Positions 1 to 5,053 of a stretch of DNA of 5,143 bases are shown here, in pieces. Source of the stretch: Treponema sp. GTDB taxonomy: Bacteria > Spirochaetota > Spirochaetia > Treponematales > Breznakiellaceae. A model generated the notes under the pieces. The model searched no databases. It was not told the origin of the DNA and was given only the letters and a program-made list of their open reading frames with translations. Position 1 is the first letter of the stretch. Each line of letters begins with the position of its first letter. A program made the translations under genes and the position numbers. The stretch lies in contig JAIRLK010000367.1 of the NCBI GenBank assembly GCA_031259515.1, positions 1-5,143 of the forward strand, written 5' to 3'.

Positions 1-429
1 TTTTCGCGGTTTCTTTTTGCCCCGGCCGCTTTCATGGAACATGGCGTTAAGGGCGTCCAGCGTCTCCGGCGCTATGTTCACGCTGCCGCTGACATCGACG
101 CTTTCTTTCGGCTTGCCGAAGGCCCTGTCCATCAATTTCAGCAGATTGCCTATATTGTGCTTGCCCATGTCGTCAACAAGCGCGCCCATAATCAGAGCCA
201 CGCCTACCGGCGGCGGGTTTTTCTTGTCTCCAAGCAAAAGCGCCGCCTCTTTGGACGTATGGGCAAACACAATACTGCTTATCATAAGTCTTACGTCCGT
301 TGCCGATACCCTGTTTTCCTTGATGTACCGCGACAGGGCAGACGGCCACCTGCCCCTGTTTTCCGGCTGGTTGTCGTGAGAGAATTGAGTGGCCTTGCTG
401 ACTTCCGCCAGTCTCTTGTTGTTTGCCAT
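1..429 (-). CDS. Phage small terminase-like / DUF5681-like protein (partial, runs off left edge)
   Basis: This reading frame starts at an ATG at 429 and stays open for 143 codons to base 1, so the C-terminus lies outside the window. The N-terminal stretch at about residues 14-32 (TQFSHDNQPENRGRWPSAL) resembles the Gln/Asn-Pro-Gly-Arg-rich start of DUF5681-like and small-terminase-like phage proteins. Residues 40-110 look helical, and residues 104-118 (FGKPKESVDVSGSVN) match the 'GKP...V..SG' stretch common near the end of such proteins. The visible tail is Lys/Arg-rich. If it is a small terminase it would bind phage DNA and guide the large subunit to cut and package it. It lies 7 bp after the HNH gene, and HNH-terS-terL is a common phage order, so the large terminase is expected beyond the left edge. 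No strong ribosome-binding site is visible, which suggests coupling to the HNH gene. The family call rests on motif resemblance and context only. Confidence 0.7.
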   Translation of the reverse strand, partial: MANNKRLAEVSKATQFSHDNQPENRGRWPSALSRYIKENRVSATDVRLMISSIVFAHTSKEAALLLGDKKNPPPVGVALIMGALVDDMGKHNIGNLLKLMDRAFGKPKESVDVSGSVNIAPETLDALNAMFHESGRGKKKPRK

Positions 430-436
430 ACCGATT

Positions 437-796
437 TTATACCGTTTTCTCGCCCTTTTCTTTGAAATGTCCGCGTCCGCCATAGGAATCCGTTTTCACA
501 TGACACTCATGACATAATGCCAGCCCATTGCTGACCATATGTTCCAGTTCCGGTGCCACGGAAAACGGCTTGATATGATGGGCTTCCAGCTTGTCTGCCG
601 GCAGCTTTGCCCCGCATAGCTGGCAGGTAAACTTATCCCGTGTAAACACCGCATAACGCCATGCTTTGTAATTTAACGATCCTGCTTCCCGCTTTTTTCT
701 TTGCCTTCTCCTCATGGTCTCAAAACCAAGTGTCTGTATTCCATCTGTTAATGCCAGAAGCTCGTCCGCAATAACATCTTCGATACGTTTACACAT
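437..796 (-). CDS. Phage HNH endonuclease
   Basis: A 119-residue protein with a complete HNH (His-Me finger) nuclease domain in its second half. Visible elements are CQLC at residues 58-61, EAHHIKP at 71-77 (the general-base/metal His pair), Asn90 in SNGLALCHECH, CHEC at 95-98, and His99. The two CxxC pairs probably hold a structural zinc, and H73/H74-N90-H99 form the active-site set. The first 45 residues are charged, with a basic run (MRRRQRKKR) suited to DNA contact. HNH proteins of this size beside terminase genes are known to take part in cleavage by the packaging machine (established for HK97-type phages). The small-terminase-like gene follows after 7 bp. The start is the ATG at 796, because a stop lies just upstream in frame. 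The GGGAG at 810-814 is 13 bases away, longer than ideal. A free-standing homing endonuclease is the alternative, but gene order favours a packaging role. Confidence 0.9.
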   Translation of the reverse strand: MCKRIEDVIADELLALTDGIQTLGFETMRRRQRKKREAGSLNYKAWRYAVFTRDKFTCQLCGAKLPADKLEAHHIKPFSVAPELEHMVSNGLALCHECHVKTDSYGGRGHFKEKGEKTV

Positions 797-826
797 GGCT
801 GAGTCTTTTCTCCCTGTCTAGATCGA

Positions 827-854
827 ATTATACACGCCTTTTTAAGAATGGCAA
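827..854 (-). promoter_or_regulatory. Predicted sigma70-type promoter for the HNH/terminase genes
   Basis: On the minus strand there is a -35 element TTGCCA (849-854, five of six consensus bases), a 16-bp spacer, and a perfect -10 TATAAT (827-832). Transcription would start near 820, leaving a leader of about 24 bases before the HNH ATG at 796. A local promoter makes sense because the oppositely oriented cassette separates these genes from the leftward genes further right. Sequence match only. Confidence 0.65.
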
Positions 855-907
855 GTAAATACTATTTCCTTTGAAATTTTTTTTTAATAGAATGGACATG
901 ATAACAC

Positions 908-937
908 CTGTTGAATATATCGGACATAATATAACAG
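908..937. promoter_or_regulatory. Possible operator: imperfect dyad upstream of the cassette promoter
   Basis: CTGTT at 908-912 and its complement AACAG at 933-937 flank an AT-rich centre. Adding the inner ATAT blocks lengthens the dyad if a 2-base bulge is allowed. It ends 9 bases before the -35 of the rightward promoter, where an activator or repressor could act. The arms are short and AT-rich, so chance is a real possibility. Confidence 0.25.
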
Positions 938-946
938 TAATAGTTT

Positions 947-976
947 TTGACAAAATTCCCCCCTTTCTTTTATAAT
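947..976 (+). promoter_or_regulatory. Perfect-consensus sigma70 promoter of the cargo operon
   Basis: A -35 TTGACA (947-952) and a -10 TATAAT (971-976), both exact consensus, are separated by 18 bp. A 9-base T run (877-885) and other AT-rich sequence lie further upstream. The expected start is near 983, giving a leader of about 16 bases before the GGGAG ribosome-binding site (987-991) and the ATG at 999. This predicts strong expression in the lysogen, independent of phage lytic control, unless a repressor covers it. Confidence 0.85.
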
Positions 977-998
977 GCGTTTCAACGGGAGAACACAA

Positions 999-1142
999 AT
1001 GAAATACTTTTCTCTTTTCCAGGCCATCGCGCCTAATCATTCCGGTGTATTCACGGAATCCTTGCCGGACATTGACAACCTGAACAACCCTTCCCTGTCA
1101 ATTATTCTTAACTCTTTTTTGGAGGCTGTATGGGCGGAATAA
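999..1142 (+). CDS. Small protein of unknown function (47 aa), first gene of the cargo operon
   Basis: I do not recognise this protein. It is supported by signals rather than homology: a perfect-consensus promoter upstream, a good ribosome-binding site (GGGAG, 987-991, 7 bases before the ATG), and a stop codon inside the start of the symporter gene (13-bp overlap). The 47 residues contain no clear transmembrane segment. They begin MKYFSLFQAIAPNHSG, have an acidic/Asn-rich middle (PDIDNLNN) and end in a short hydrophobic stretch before WAE. It could be a functional small protein partnering the symporter or a leader peptide that sets translation of the symporter by coupling, since the symporter's GGAGG site (1121-1125) lies inside it. 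It could also be the remnant of a longer gene fused to the promoter. Confidence 0.55.
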   Translation: MKYFSLFQAIAPNHSGVFTESLPDIDNLNNPSLSIILNSFLEAVWAE

Positions 1143-2497
1143 TTATGCTTGCCGCCTATGCGGTAGTTATGATTTTGGTTACGGTCTTTGTTACCCGCAA
1201 ACCAAAAAACACGTTGGAGTTCCATATCGCAAACAGGGATATGGGTACAGTCCAGTCCGCGCTCTCAATAGCGGCCACATGGATATGGGCGCCCGCGCTC
1301 TTCTCTTCCGCGGAAAGGGCTTATATCCAGGGCTTGGCCGGCCTGTTCTGGTTTCTCGCGCCGAATATTTTCTGCCTTATCCTGTTCATCCCCTTTGCCA
1401 AAAAAATCCGGGAATATATGCCCCAAGGGGTTACGCTTTCCGGATTTATGGGGGAACGGTACGGTATCGGCGCTAAGCGGGTATACCTGTTTCAGTTATC
1501 CGCCCTTTCGATCTTGTCCACAGGGGTAAACCTGCTGGCCGGGGCTTCGGTTTTAACCATCATCACCGGATTGCCTTTCCCCTTGCTGACTATAATTCTG
1601 GCCGCCATAGCCTATTCCTATTCCCGGTTTTCCGGGATTAAGGCATCGGTGATAACCGACGCGGTACAGATGGTTTTAATCCTTGCCGCCTGTTTTCTTT
1701 TTGTCCCCTGGGCACTCCGGCGTAACGGTATAGAGAGCCTCATCGCGGGCCTGGCAGGGCCCGGGAATGAGTATGGGAATATTTTCTCCGGGAAAGGCCT
1801 GGACGTATTCCTTTCCTTCGGCCTCCCTGCGGCAACAGGGCTTATAGCCGGCCCTTTCGGGGATCAGAATTTTTGGCAACGCGCCTTCTCTATCCGCCAA
1901 GAGAGAATAGGCAGGGCTTTCTTTTTGGGGGCCCTCGCTTTCGGCATCGTGCCGCTCTCTATGGGGTTCCTGGGTTTTATTGCCCGGGGCTCCGGATTTA
2001 TGGTTCAAAACACCGGTATGGTGAATCTGGAACTGGTGGCAGGGCTTTTCCCCGCATGGGCCACACTGCCGTTTGTGTTCATGCTGGTTTCGGGACTGCT
2101 CTCCACGGTGGACAGTAACCTGTGCGCCATGGCCTCGCTTACCACGGACATTTTCCCTGACTCTGGAAACATAGCCGTTCCCCGCGGCGCCATGCTGCTG
2201 AACCTGGCCCTGGGAATACTCATTGCCAATATTCCCGGCATGACCATTACCAGCCTGTTTCTGTTTTACGGGACGCTGCGGGCCTCCACCTTTGCCCCCA
2301 CTGTCATGGCCCTTCGGGGCAGGCGGATCAAATGGGTGGCCGCGGGGGTGATGGTCTCCCTGGCGGCGGGGCTGCCCCTGTTCGCATGGGGAACCTTCGC
2401 CAGTCTTCCCCTGGCAAAGGCTGCCGGCAGCCTTGCCGCACTTTTGGCATCAGGCCTCGTGTCGGTTATAGGGGGACACCGTGAAAAAAGAGCGTAA
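1130..2497 (+). CDS. Sodium:solute symporter (SSS family), substrate unknown
   Basis: A 455-residue polytopic inner-membrane protein with about 12 hydrophobic segments, the first at residues 3-22. SSS family (LeuT-fold, TC 2.A.21) features are SGIKASVITDAVQ at 168-180, GDQNFWQRAFSIR at 244-256 (the family 'QnfWQRa' stretch), and a Ser/Thr-rich helix SGLLSTVDSNLCAMASLTTDI at 321-341. That helix matches the segment that in SSS members supplies Na2-site Ser/Thr ligands and ends in a conserved D-I. It should use the sodium gradient to import a small solute; the sequence does not name the solute. The protein is somewhat short for the family, without long C-terminal additions. The ATG at 1130 has GGAGG 4 bases upstream, and M6 (1145) is too far from that site to be preferred. 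It overlaps the 47-residue ORF by 13 bp and the ParB-like gene by 17 bp, so it is translationally tied to both. A symporter in such an operon is unexpected. Confidence 0.9.
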   Translation: MGGIIMLAAYAVVMILVTVFVTRKPKNTLEFHIANRDMGTVQSALSIAATWIWAPALFSSAERAYIQGLAGLFWFLAPNIFCLILFIPFAKKIREYMPQGVTLSGFMGERYGIGAKRVYLFQLSALSILSTGVNLLAGASVLTIITGLPFPLLTIILAAIAYSYSRFSGIKASVITDAVQMVLILAACFLFVPWALRRNGIESLIAGLAGPGNEYGNIFSGKGLDVFLSFGLPAATGLIAGPFGDQNFWQRAFSIRQERIGRAFFLGALAFGIVPLSMGFLGFIARGSGFMVQNTGMVNLELVAGLFPAWATLPFVFMLVSGLLSTVDSNLCAMASLTTDIFPDSGNIAVPRGAMLLNLALGILIANIPGMTITSLFLFYGTLRASTFAPTVMALRGRRIKWVAAGVMVSLAAGLPLFAWGTFASLPLAKAAGSLAALLASGLVSVIGGHREKRA

Positions 2498-3071
2498 AAA
2501 AGTTGATATTAACCTGCTCAAAACGCCCGAGCGCAATACCCGCATCCACCCTGAAAAACAGATTAAAGAGATCCGCCGTTCCTTGAAAAAATGGGGGCAG
2601 TACCGGGATGCCGTGGTGGATGAAGACTATGTGATTCTGGCCGGGAACGGCCTTGTGGAAGCCATGCGCGCCGAAGGGTTCACTACGGCCTGGGTGGTGA
2701 TAGTCTACGGCCTCTCCGAAAACGATAAAAAGAAATTCATGCTGGCCGACAATAAGACGGCCGGTCTGGGCGTTGATAATCTGAACAACATCGAATATCT
2801 GATTCAGGAGCTGGCAGGGGACTTTGACATTCCGGGATTTGACGATGAAATACTCTCGTCCATCAACGCCGCTTCGGAGGAAATTTCCCAGGCCCTGGAC
2901 GATTACGGGAAGGCCTCCGTTGAAAACCTGCGGGATATTGAAGCCCACGCCGGCGTAAACCTTGCGGAGCCGGAGCCATTCCCCCCTGATGAAGACATCG
3001 CCGCCCCGGATGACCGGGAGGAGCAGCGCAAAATCATCTGTCCTGAATGCGGGGCGGAAATATGGTTGTAA
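2481..3071 (+). CDS. Phage-type ParB/sulfiredoxin-fold domain protein
   Basis: A 196-residue soluble protein starting at GTG 2481 (GGGGGA at 2471-2476, 4 bases upstream), inside the end of the symporter gene. Residues 8-100 form a ParB N-terminal (ParBc) domain of the kind found in phage ParB-like nucleases and fused to phage DNA methyltransferases. Landmarks are NTRIHPEKQI (19-28), GQYRDAVVDE (39-48), VILAGNGLVEAM (51-62) and ADNKTAGLG (89-97). The usual G-H-G-R of the phosphate/nucleotide-binding turn is G-N-G-L here (55-58), so the Arg is absent; catalysis may be altered or lost. Residues 100-180 are acidic and probably flexible, and the protein ends in IICPECGAEIWL, a single CxxC knuckle. 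No methyltransferase domain is attached. It is probably a DNA- or nucleotide-binding partner of the next gene. Chromosome-partition ParB is unlikely, because there is no ParA, no HTH and no dimerisation domain. Confidence 0.85.
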   Translation: MKKERKKVDINLLKTPERNTRIHPEKQIKEIRRSLKKWGQYRDAVVDEDYVILAGNGLVEAMRAEGFTTAWVVIVYGLSENDKKKFMLADNKTAGLGVDNLNNIEYLIQELAGDFDIPGFDDEILSSINAASEEISQALDDYGKASVENLRDIEAHAGVNLAEPEPFPPDEDIAAPDDREEQRKIICPECGAEIWL

Positions 3072-4207
3072 AGCGGGAAGGGGAGCGGTCGGTAGTCGAG
3101 GCGGCAAAAAAGCGGATAACCAACGCTTTTTCAAACGGGAAAAAGGTTTATGTGTCCTTTTCGGGGGGGAAGGACTCCCTTTGCCTGCTCAATTTAATCA
3201 TGGGCCTGACCGCCCGGGGGGAAATTGACGCCGGGATGCTGATCGTGGAATTCATTGACGAGGAAGCGATCTTTGACTGCATCGAAAAAACGGTCCTGGA
3301 ATGGCGGAAGAAGGTACTGCTGGCCGGGGGGAAATTCAACTGGTTCTGCCTTGAGGTCAAACATTTCTGCTGCTTCAACAATCTGGAGGAGGATGAAACC
3401 TTTATCTGCTGGGACAAGCGGAAGAAAAATGTCTGGATACGGCGGCCGCCGAAATTCGCCGTCATGGAGCATCCGCGGCTAAAGAACCGGATAAACACCT
3501 ACCAGGATTTTTTGACCAGGCATAACGCCGATGGCATTGTAATTACCGGGGTGCGCATGGCCGAATCCATTCAAAGATCGAAGTATATGGCTAGCTCCTT
3601 TTCTTCCAAAACCGGGCTTGCCCGGGGAAATATGGTCTGGCCGATATATGACTGGAAAGATACGGACGTATGGCGGTATCTCTATGAGGAAAAGGTGGAT
3701 ATTCCGGAGGTTTACCTGTGCCTGTACCAGACCGGAAGCCGGCTTAACGAACTGCGGGTATCCCAGTTTTTCAGCGTGGACACGGCCAAATCCCTGGTAA
3801 AGATGAACGAATATTACCCGGATCTGATGGACCGGATTATCCGGAGGGAACCGAACGCGTATTTGGCCGCCCTGTATTGGGACAGTGAAATGTTTAGGCG
3901 TTCCACCAGAAACCGGAACGCCATGGAGGACAAAAAGGACTATAAGGCGGAGGTGTTTAAGCTGCTGAATAATTCCCGGAAGCATTTCGTCACGAAAGGC
4001 GCTATGGAAAATGCCCGGGGAATTATCCAGCTTCTGATCAAGTATGGCCCCATTATTGAGCCGGGCCTGTACAAGGCGGTTTATGACTGCCTGGCCGGAG
4101 GGGACCCGAAGCAGCGGACGCTGCGGGCGATTATCACCACCATCAATATGCGGTATTCTAGGCCCTATAACGCCAAACGGAACAAAGGAAACGACAATGG
4201 ATACTAA
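3062..4207 (+). CDS. IbrA-like PP-loop ATPase (PAPS reductase superfamily)
   Basis: A 381-residue soluble protein. The PP-loop SGGKDS is at residues 34-39, GVRMAESIQR at 163-172 matches the superfamily 'G.R..ES..R' element, and PIYDWKDTDVWRYL at 194-207 is the typical 'PI.dW...DVW' motif. Together these mark the PAPS reductase/adenylyl-transfer fold, which binds ATP or a nucleotide sulfate. The C-terminal ECG(I/L)H-type motif of true assimilatory PAPS reductases is absent, so sulfate reduction is unlikely. Length and pairing with an IbrB-like gene fit the IbrA group; DndC and SspD of DNA phosphorothioation are relatives. Residues 300-381 are basic and suit nucleic-acid contact. Cysteines cluster at C96, C103, C104 and C116. 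I chose the ATG at 3062 (10-bp overlap with the ParB-like gene, GGGGCGGA just upstream) over the ATG at 3047, which adds five residues and has no ribosome-binding site. The 11-bp overlap with the next gene implies equimolar products and perhaps a complex. Confidence 0.85.
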   Translation: MVVKREGERSVVEAAKKRITNAFSNGKKVYVSFSGGKDSLCLLNLIMGLTARGEIDAGMLIVEFIDEEAIFDCIEKTVLEWRKKVLLAGGKFNWFCLEVKHFCCFNNLEEDETFICWDKRKKNVWIRRPPKFAVMEHPRLKNRINTYQDFLTRHNADGIVITGVRMAESIQRSKYMASSFSSKTGLARGNMVWPIYDWKDTDVWRYLYEEKVDIPEVYLCLYQTGSRLNELRVSQFFSVDTAKSLVKMNEYYPDLMDRIIRREPNAYLAALYWDSEMFRRSTRNRNAMEDKKDYKAEVFKLLNNSRKHFVTKGAMENARGIIQLLIKYGPIIEPGLYKAVYDCLAGGDPKQRTLRAIITTINMRYSRPYNAKRNKGNDNGY

Positions 4208-4718
4208 ACTGACAGCCCCTCTCGCTACCCTCCGATGGGTAGACCGGGGATTGCTCCGCGCCAATGATTACAACCCGAACAGGGTATCGAAGGAGAACCT
4301 TGATTTATTGGCGCGGTCGATTCTCTCAAATGGATGGACTCTCCCCATAGTCTGCCGTCCTGATTACACCATCATCGACGGCTTCCACCGCTGGACGGTC
4401 GCGGGGGAGGAACCGCTCAAAACAAAGCTGGGCGGGAAGGTCCCCGTGGTGATAGTCCGGCATGATGATGAAGCCGGGGACGTATACGGCACTATCACCC
4501 ATAACCGGGCGCGGGGAACCCATCTTCTGGAACCTATGAAGAACATCGTCAAGAAGCTGCTGGACCGGGGGAAAAGCATTAAGGAAATCGGGAAGGAATT
4601 GGGCATGAAACCAGAGGAGGTTTTCAGATTATCCGATTTGTCGAAAGACCAGTTCCTCAAGATCATGGCCGAACGGTCGGCCGAATACTCCCGGGAACTG
4701 CTACTCCGGAAAGTGTAG
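4197..4718 (+). CDS. IbrB-like ParB-domain protein
   Basis: A 173-residue soluble protein with a ParB/sulfiredoxin-type domain unlike that of the first ParB gene. Motifs are YNPN (25-28), GWTLPIV (46-52), IIDGFHRW (59-66, the G-x-H-R turn that binds phosphate or nucleotide in the ParB/Srx fold, intact here) and THNRARGTH (101-109). Residues 123-148 (around GKSIKEIGKELGMKPEEV) look like a helix-turn-helix. This arrangement fits the IbrB group, which is normally encoded next to IbrA-like ATPases. In E. coli, IbrA and IbrB together raise expression of eib immunoglobulin-binding genes; the biochemistry is not settled. The frame is open further upstream, but the ATG at 4197 is chosen because AAAGGAA (4184-4190) sits 6 bases before it and it overlaps the ATPase gene by 11 bp, as at the other junctions. 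A terminator follows 12 bp after the stop, making it the last gene of the operon. Confidence 0.85.
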   Translation: MDTKLTAPLATLRWVDRGLLRANDYNPNRVSKENLDLLARSILSNGWTLPIVCRPDYTIIDGFHRWTVAGEEPLKTKLGGKVPVVIVRHDDEAGDVYGTITHNRARGTHLLEPMKNIVKKLLDRGKSIKEIGKELGMKPEEVFRLSDLSKDQFLKIMAERSAEYSRELLLRKV

Positions 4719-4730
4719 TTATATCATGAC

Positions 4731-4758
4731 CTGGCCTGAGAGGGTTAGGCCGGTTTTT
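4731..4758 (+). terminator. Rho-independent terminator of the cargo operon
   Basis: A 7-bp stem (4731-4737 with 4747-4753, six Watson-Crick pairs and one T-G wobble, core GGCCT/AGGCC) closes a 9-base loop and is followed at once by TTTTT (4754-4758). It lies 12 bp after the IbrB-like stop. No T run follows the hairpin on the minus strand, so it should act rightward only. Confidence 0.85.
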
Positions 4759-4810
4759 AGAAGAAATCAAGTTCTCCCTGGTTTATGCCGTCATCACGTC
4801 CCATGCCCAT
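4757..4810 (-). pseudogene. 17-residue ORF, possible gene remnant
   Basis: ATG at 4810, stop at 4757, reading MGMGRDDGINQGELDFF. It has no ribosome-binding site and its stop abuts the terminator T run. The composition resembles a protein C-terminus, so it may be the tail of a gene that has decayed, but at this length chance is the simplest reading. Confidence 0.2.
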
Positions 4811-4827
4811 TATTCCGTGTTTTACGG

Positions 4828-4881
4828 TTAAAAGGGGTTATGCCGCTTTTCCCTCGCCTCCGCCCGCGTCAGTTTAATCAT
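4828..4881 (-). pseudogene. 17-codon stub with a good start site: truncated phage small gene?
   Basis: The ATG at 4881 overlaps the end of the cysteine-rich ORF and has AAGGAA 7 bases upstream, so the start signals look genuine. The reading frame (MIKLTRAEAREKRHNPF) stops after 17 codons. The opening 'M.KLTRAEA' resembles the start of small phage proteins that are normally longer. I read it as the 5' end of a gene cut short at the edge of the cargo cassette. It may instead be a true tiny coupled ORF. Confidence 0.35.
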
Positions 4882-5053
4882 GGGTTGTTTCCTTCACTTC
4901 CTTTGAAACGGCCTTGCCCGGAACCGCTGTTCCCATATCATCCCGTGGAAACCATAGGGCGCAGCTATGTCTTGTCCAGTCCATCGGGGATATTTTCTTT
5001 GCTGCCCCGCAGTTTTCTTTGCGGACACTACAGGTATAACAGTTCTTTCTCAT
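4874..5053 (-). CDS. Small cysteine-rich phage-like protein
   Basis: A 59-residue protein from the ATG at 5053; a GTG at 5068 would add five residues, and both have only modest ribosome-binding sites. It has four cysteines in the pattern C-x2-C-x6-C-x15-C, beginning CYTC at residues 5-8, with C15 and C31. This suggests binding of a zinc ion, or less likely an iron-sulfur cluster. The region around MDWTRHSCALW is followed by a polar tail. I do not recognise the family. Start/stop overlaps with a partial gene on its right and a 17-codon stub on its left give it the look of a small gene in a leftward phage early operon, convergent with the cargo cassette. The conserved-looking cysteine spacing and the overlaps support it; no homology is claimed. 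Confidence 0.5.
   Translation of the reverse strand: MRKNCYTCSVRKENCGAAKKISPMDWTRHSCALWFPRDDMGTAVPGKAVSKEVKETTHD

Noticed and set aside
898..975. A 25-codon plus-strand ORF just upstream of the 47-residue ORF, with protein-like composition.
   Set aside because: It has no ribosome-binding site and runs through the -35 and into the -10 of the perfect promoter, so transcripts from that promoter would not carry it. It may be a relic but cannot be supported.
828..1040. A 70-residue minus-strand ORF across the divergent promoter region.
   Set aside because: It overlaps both predicted promoters and the 47-residue ORF, has no recognisable motif and no convincing start signal.
2466..3134. A 222-residue minus-strand ORF opposite the ParB-like gene.
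   Set aside because: It is antisense to a gene with clear ParB motifs, which leaves no room for an independent reading; its length reflects codon bias on the other strand.
4044..4196. A longer N-terminus for the IbrB-like protein, since the frame is open back to 4044.
   Set aside because: The extra 51 codons lie over the ATPase coding region in another frame and show no domain similarity, while the ATG at 4197 has a good ribosome-binding site and an overlap matching the other junctions.
3479..4264. A 261-residue minus-strand ORF opposite the ATPase gene.
   Set aside because: It is antisense to the PP-loop ATPase and the IbrB-like start, with no motif of its own.
2481..4718. A chromosome-partition (ParA/ParB) locus.
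   Set aside because: There is no ParA ATPase, no parS-like repeats were seen, and the ParB-fold proteins lack the partition ParB architecture and flank a PP-loop ATPase.
891..4730. A near match between GTTATCATGTCC (minus strand, about 893-904) and GTTATATCATGACC (plus strand, 4718-4731) as possible terminal inverted repeats of the cassette.
   Set aside because: The match needs a 2-base gap and a mismatch, there is no transposase gene, and the right copy overlaps the IbrB-like stop codon, so chance is more likely.
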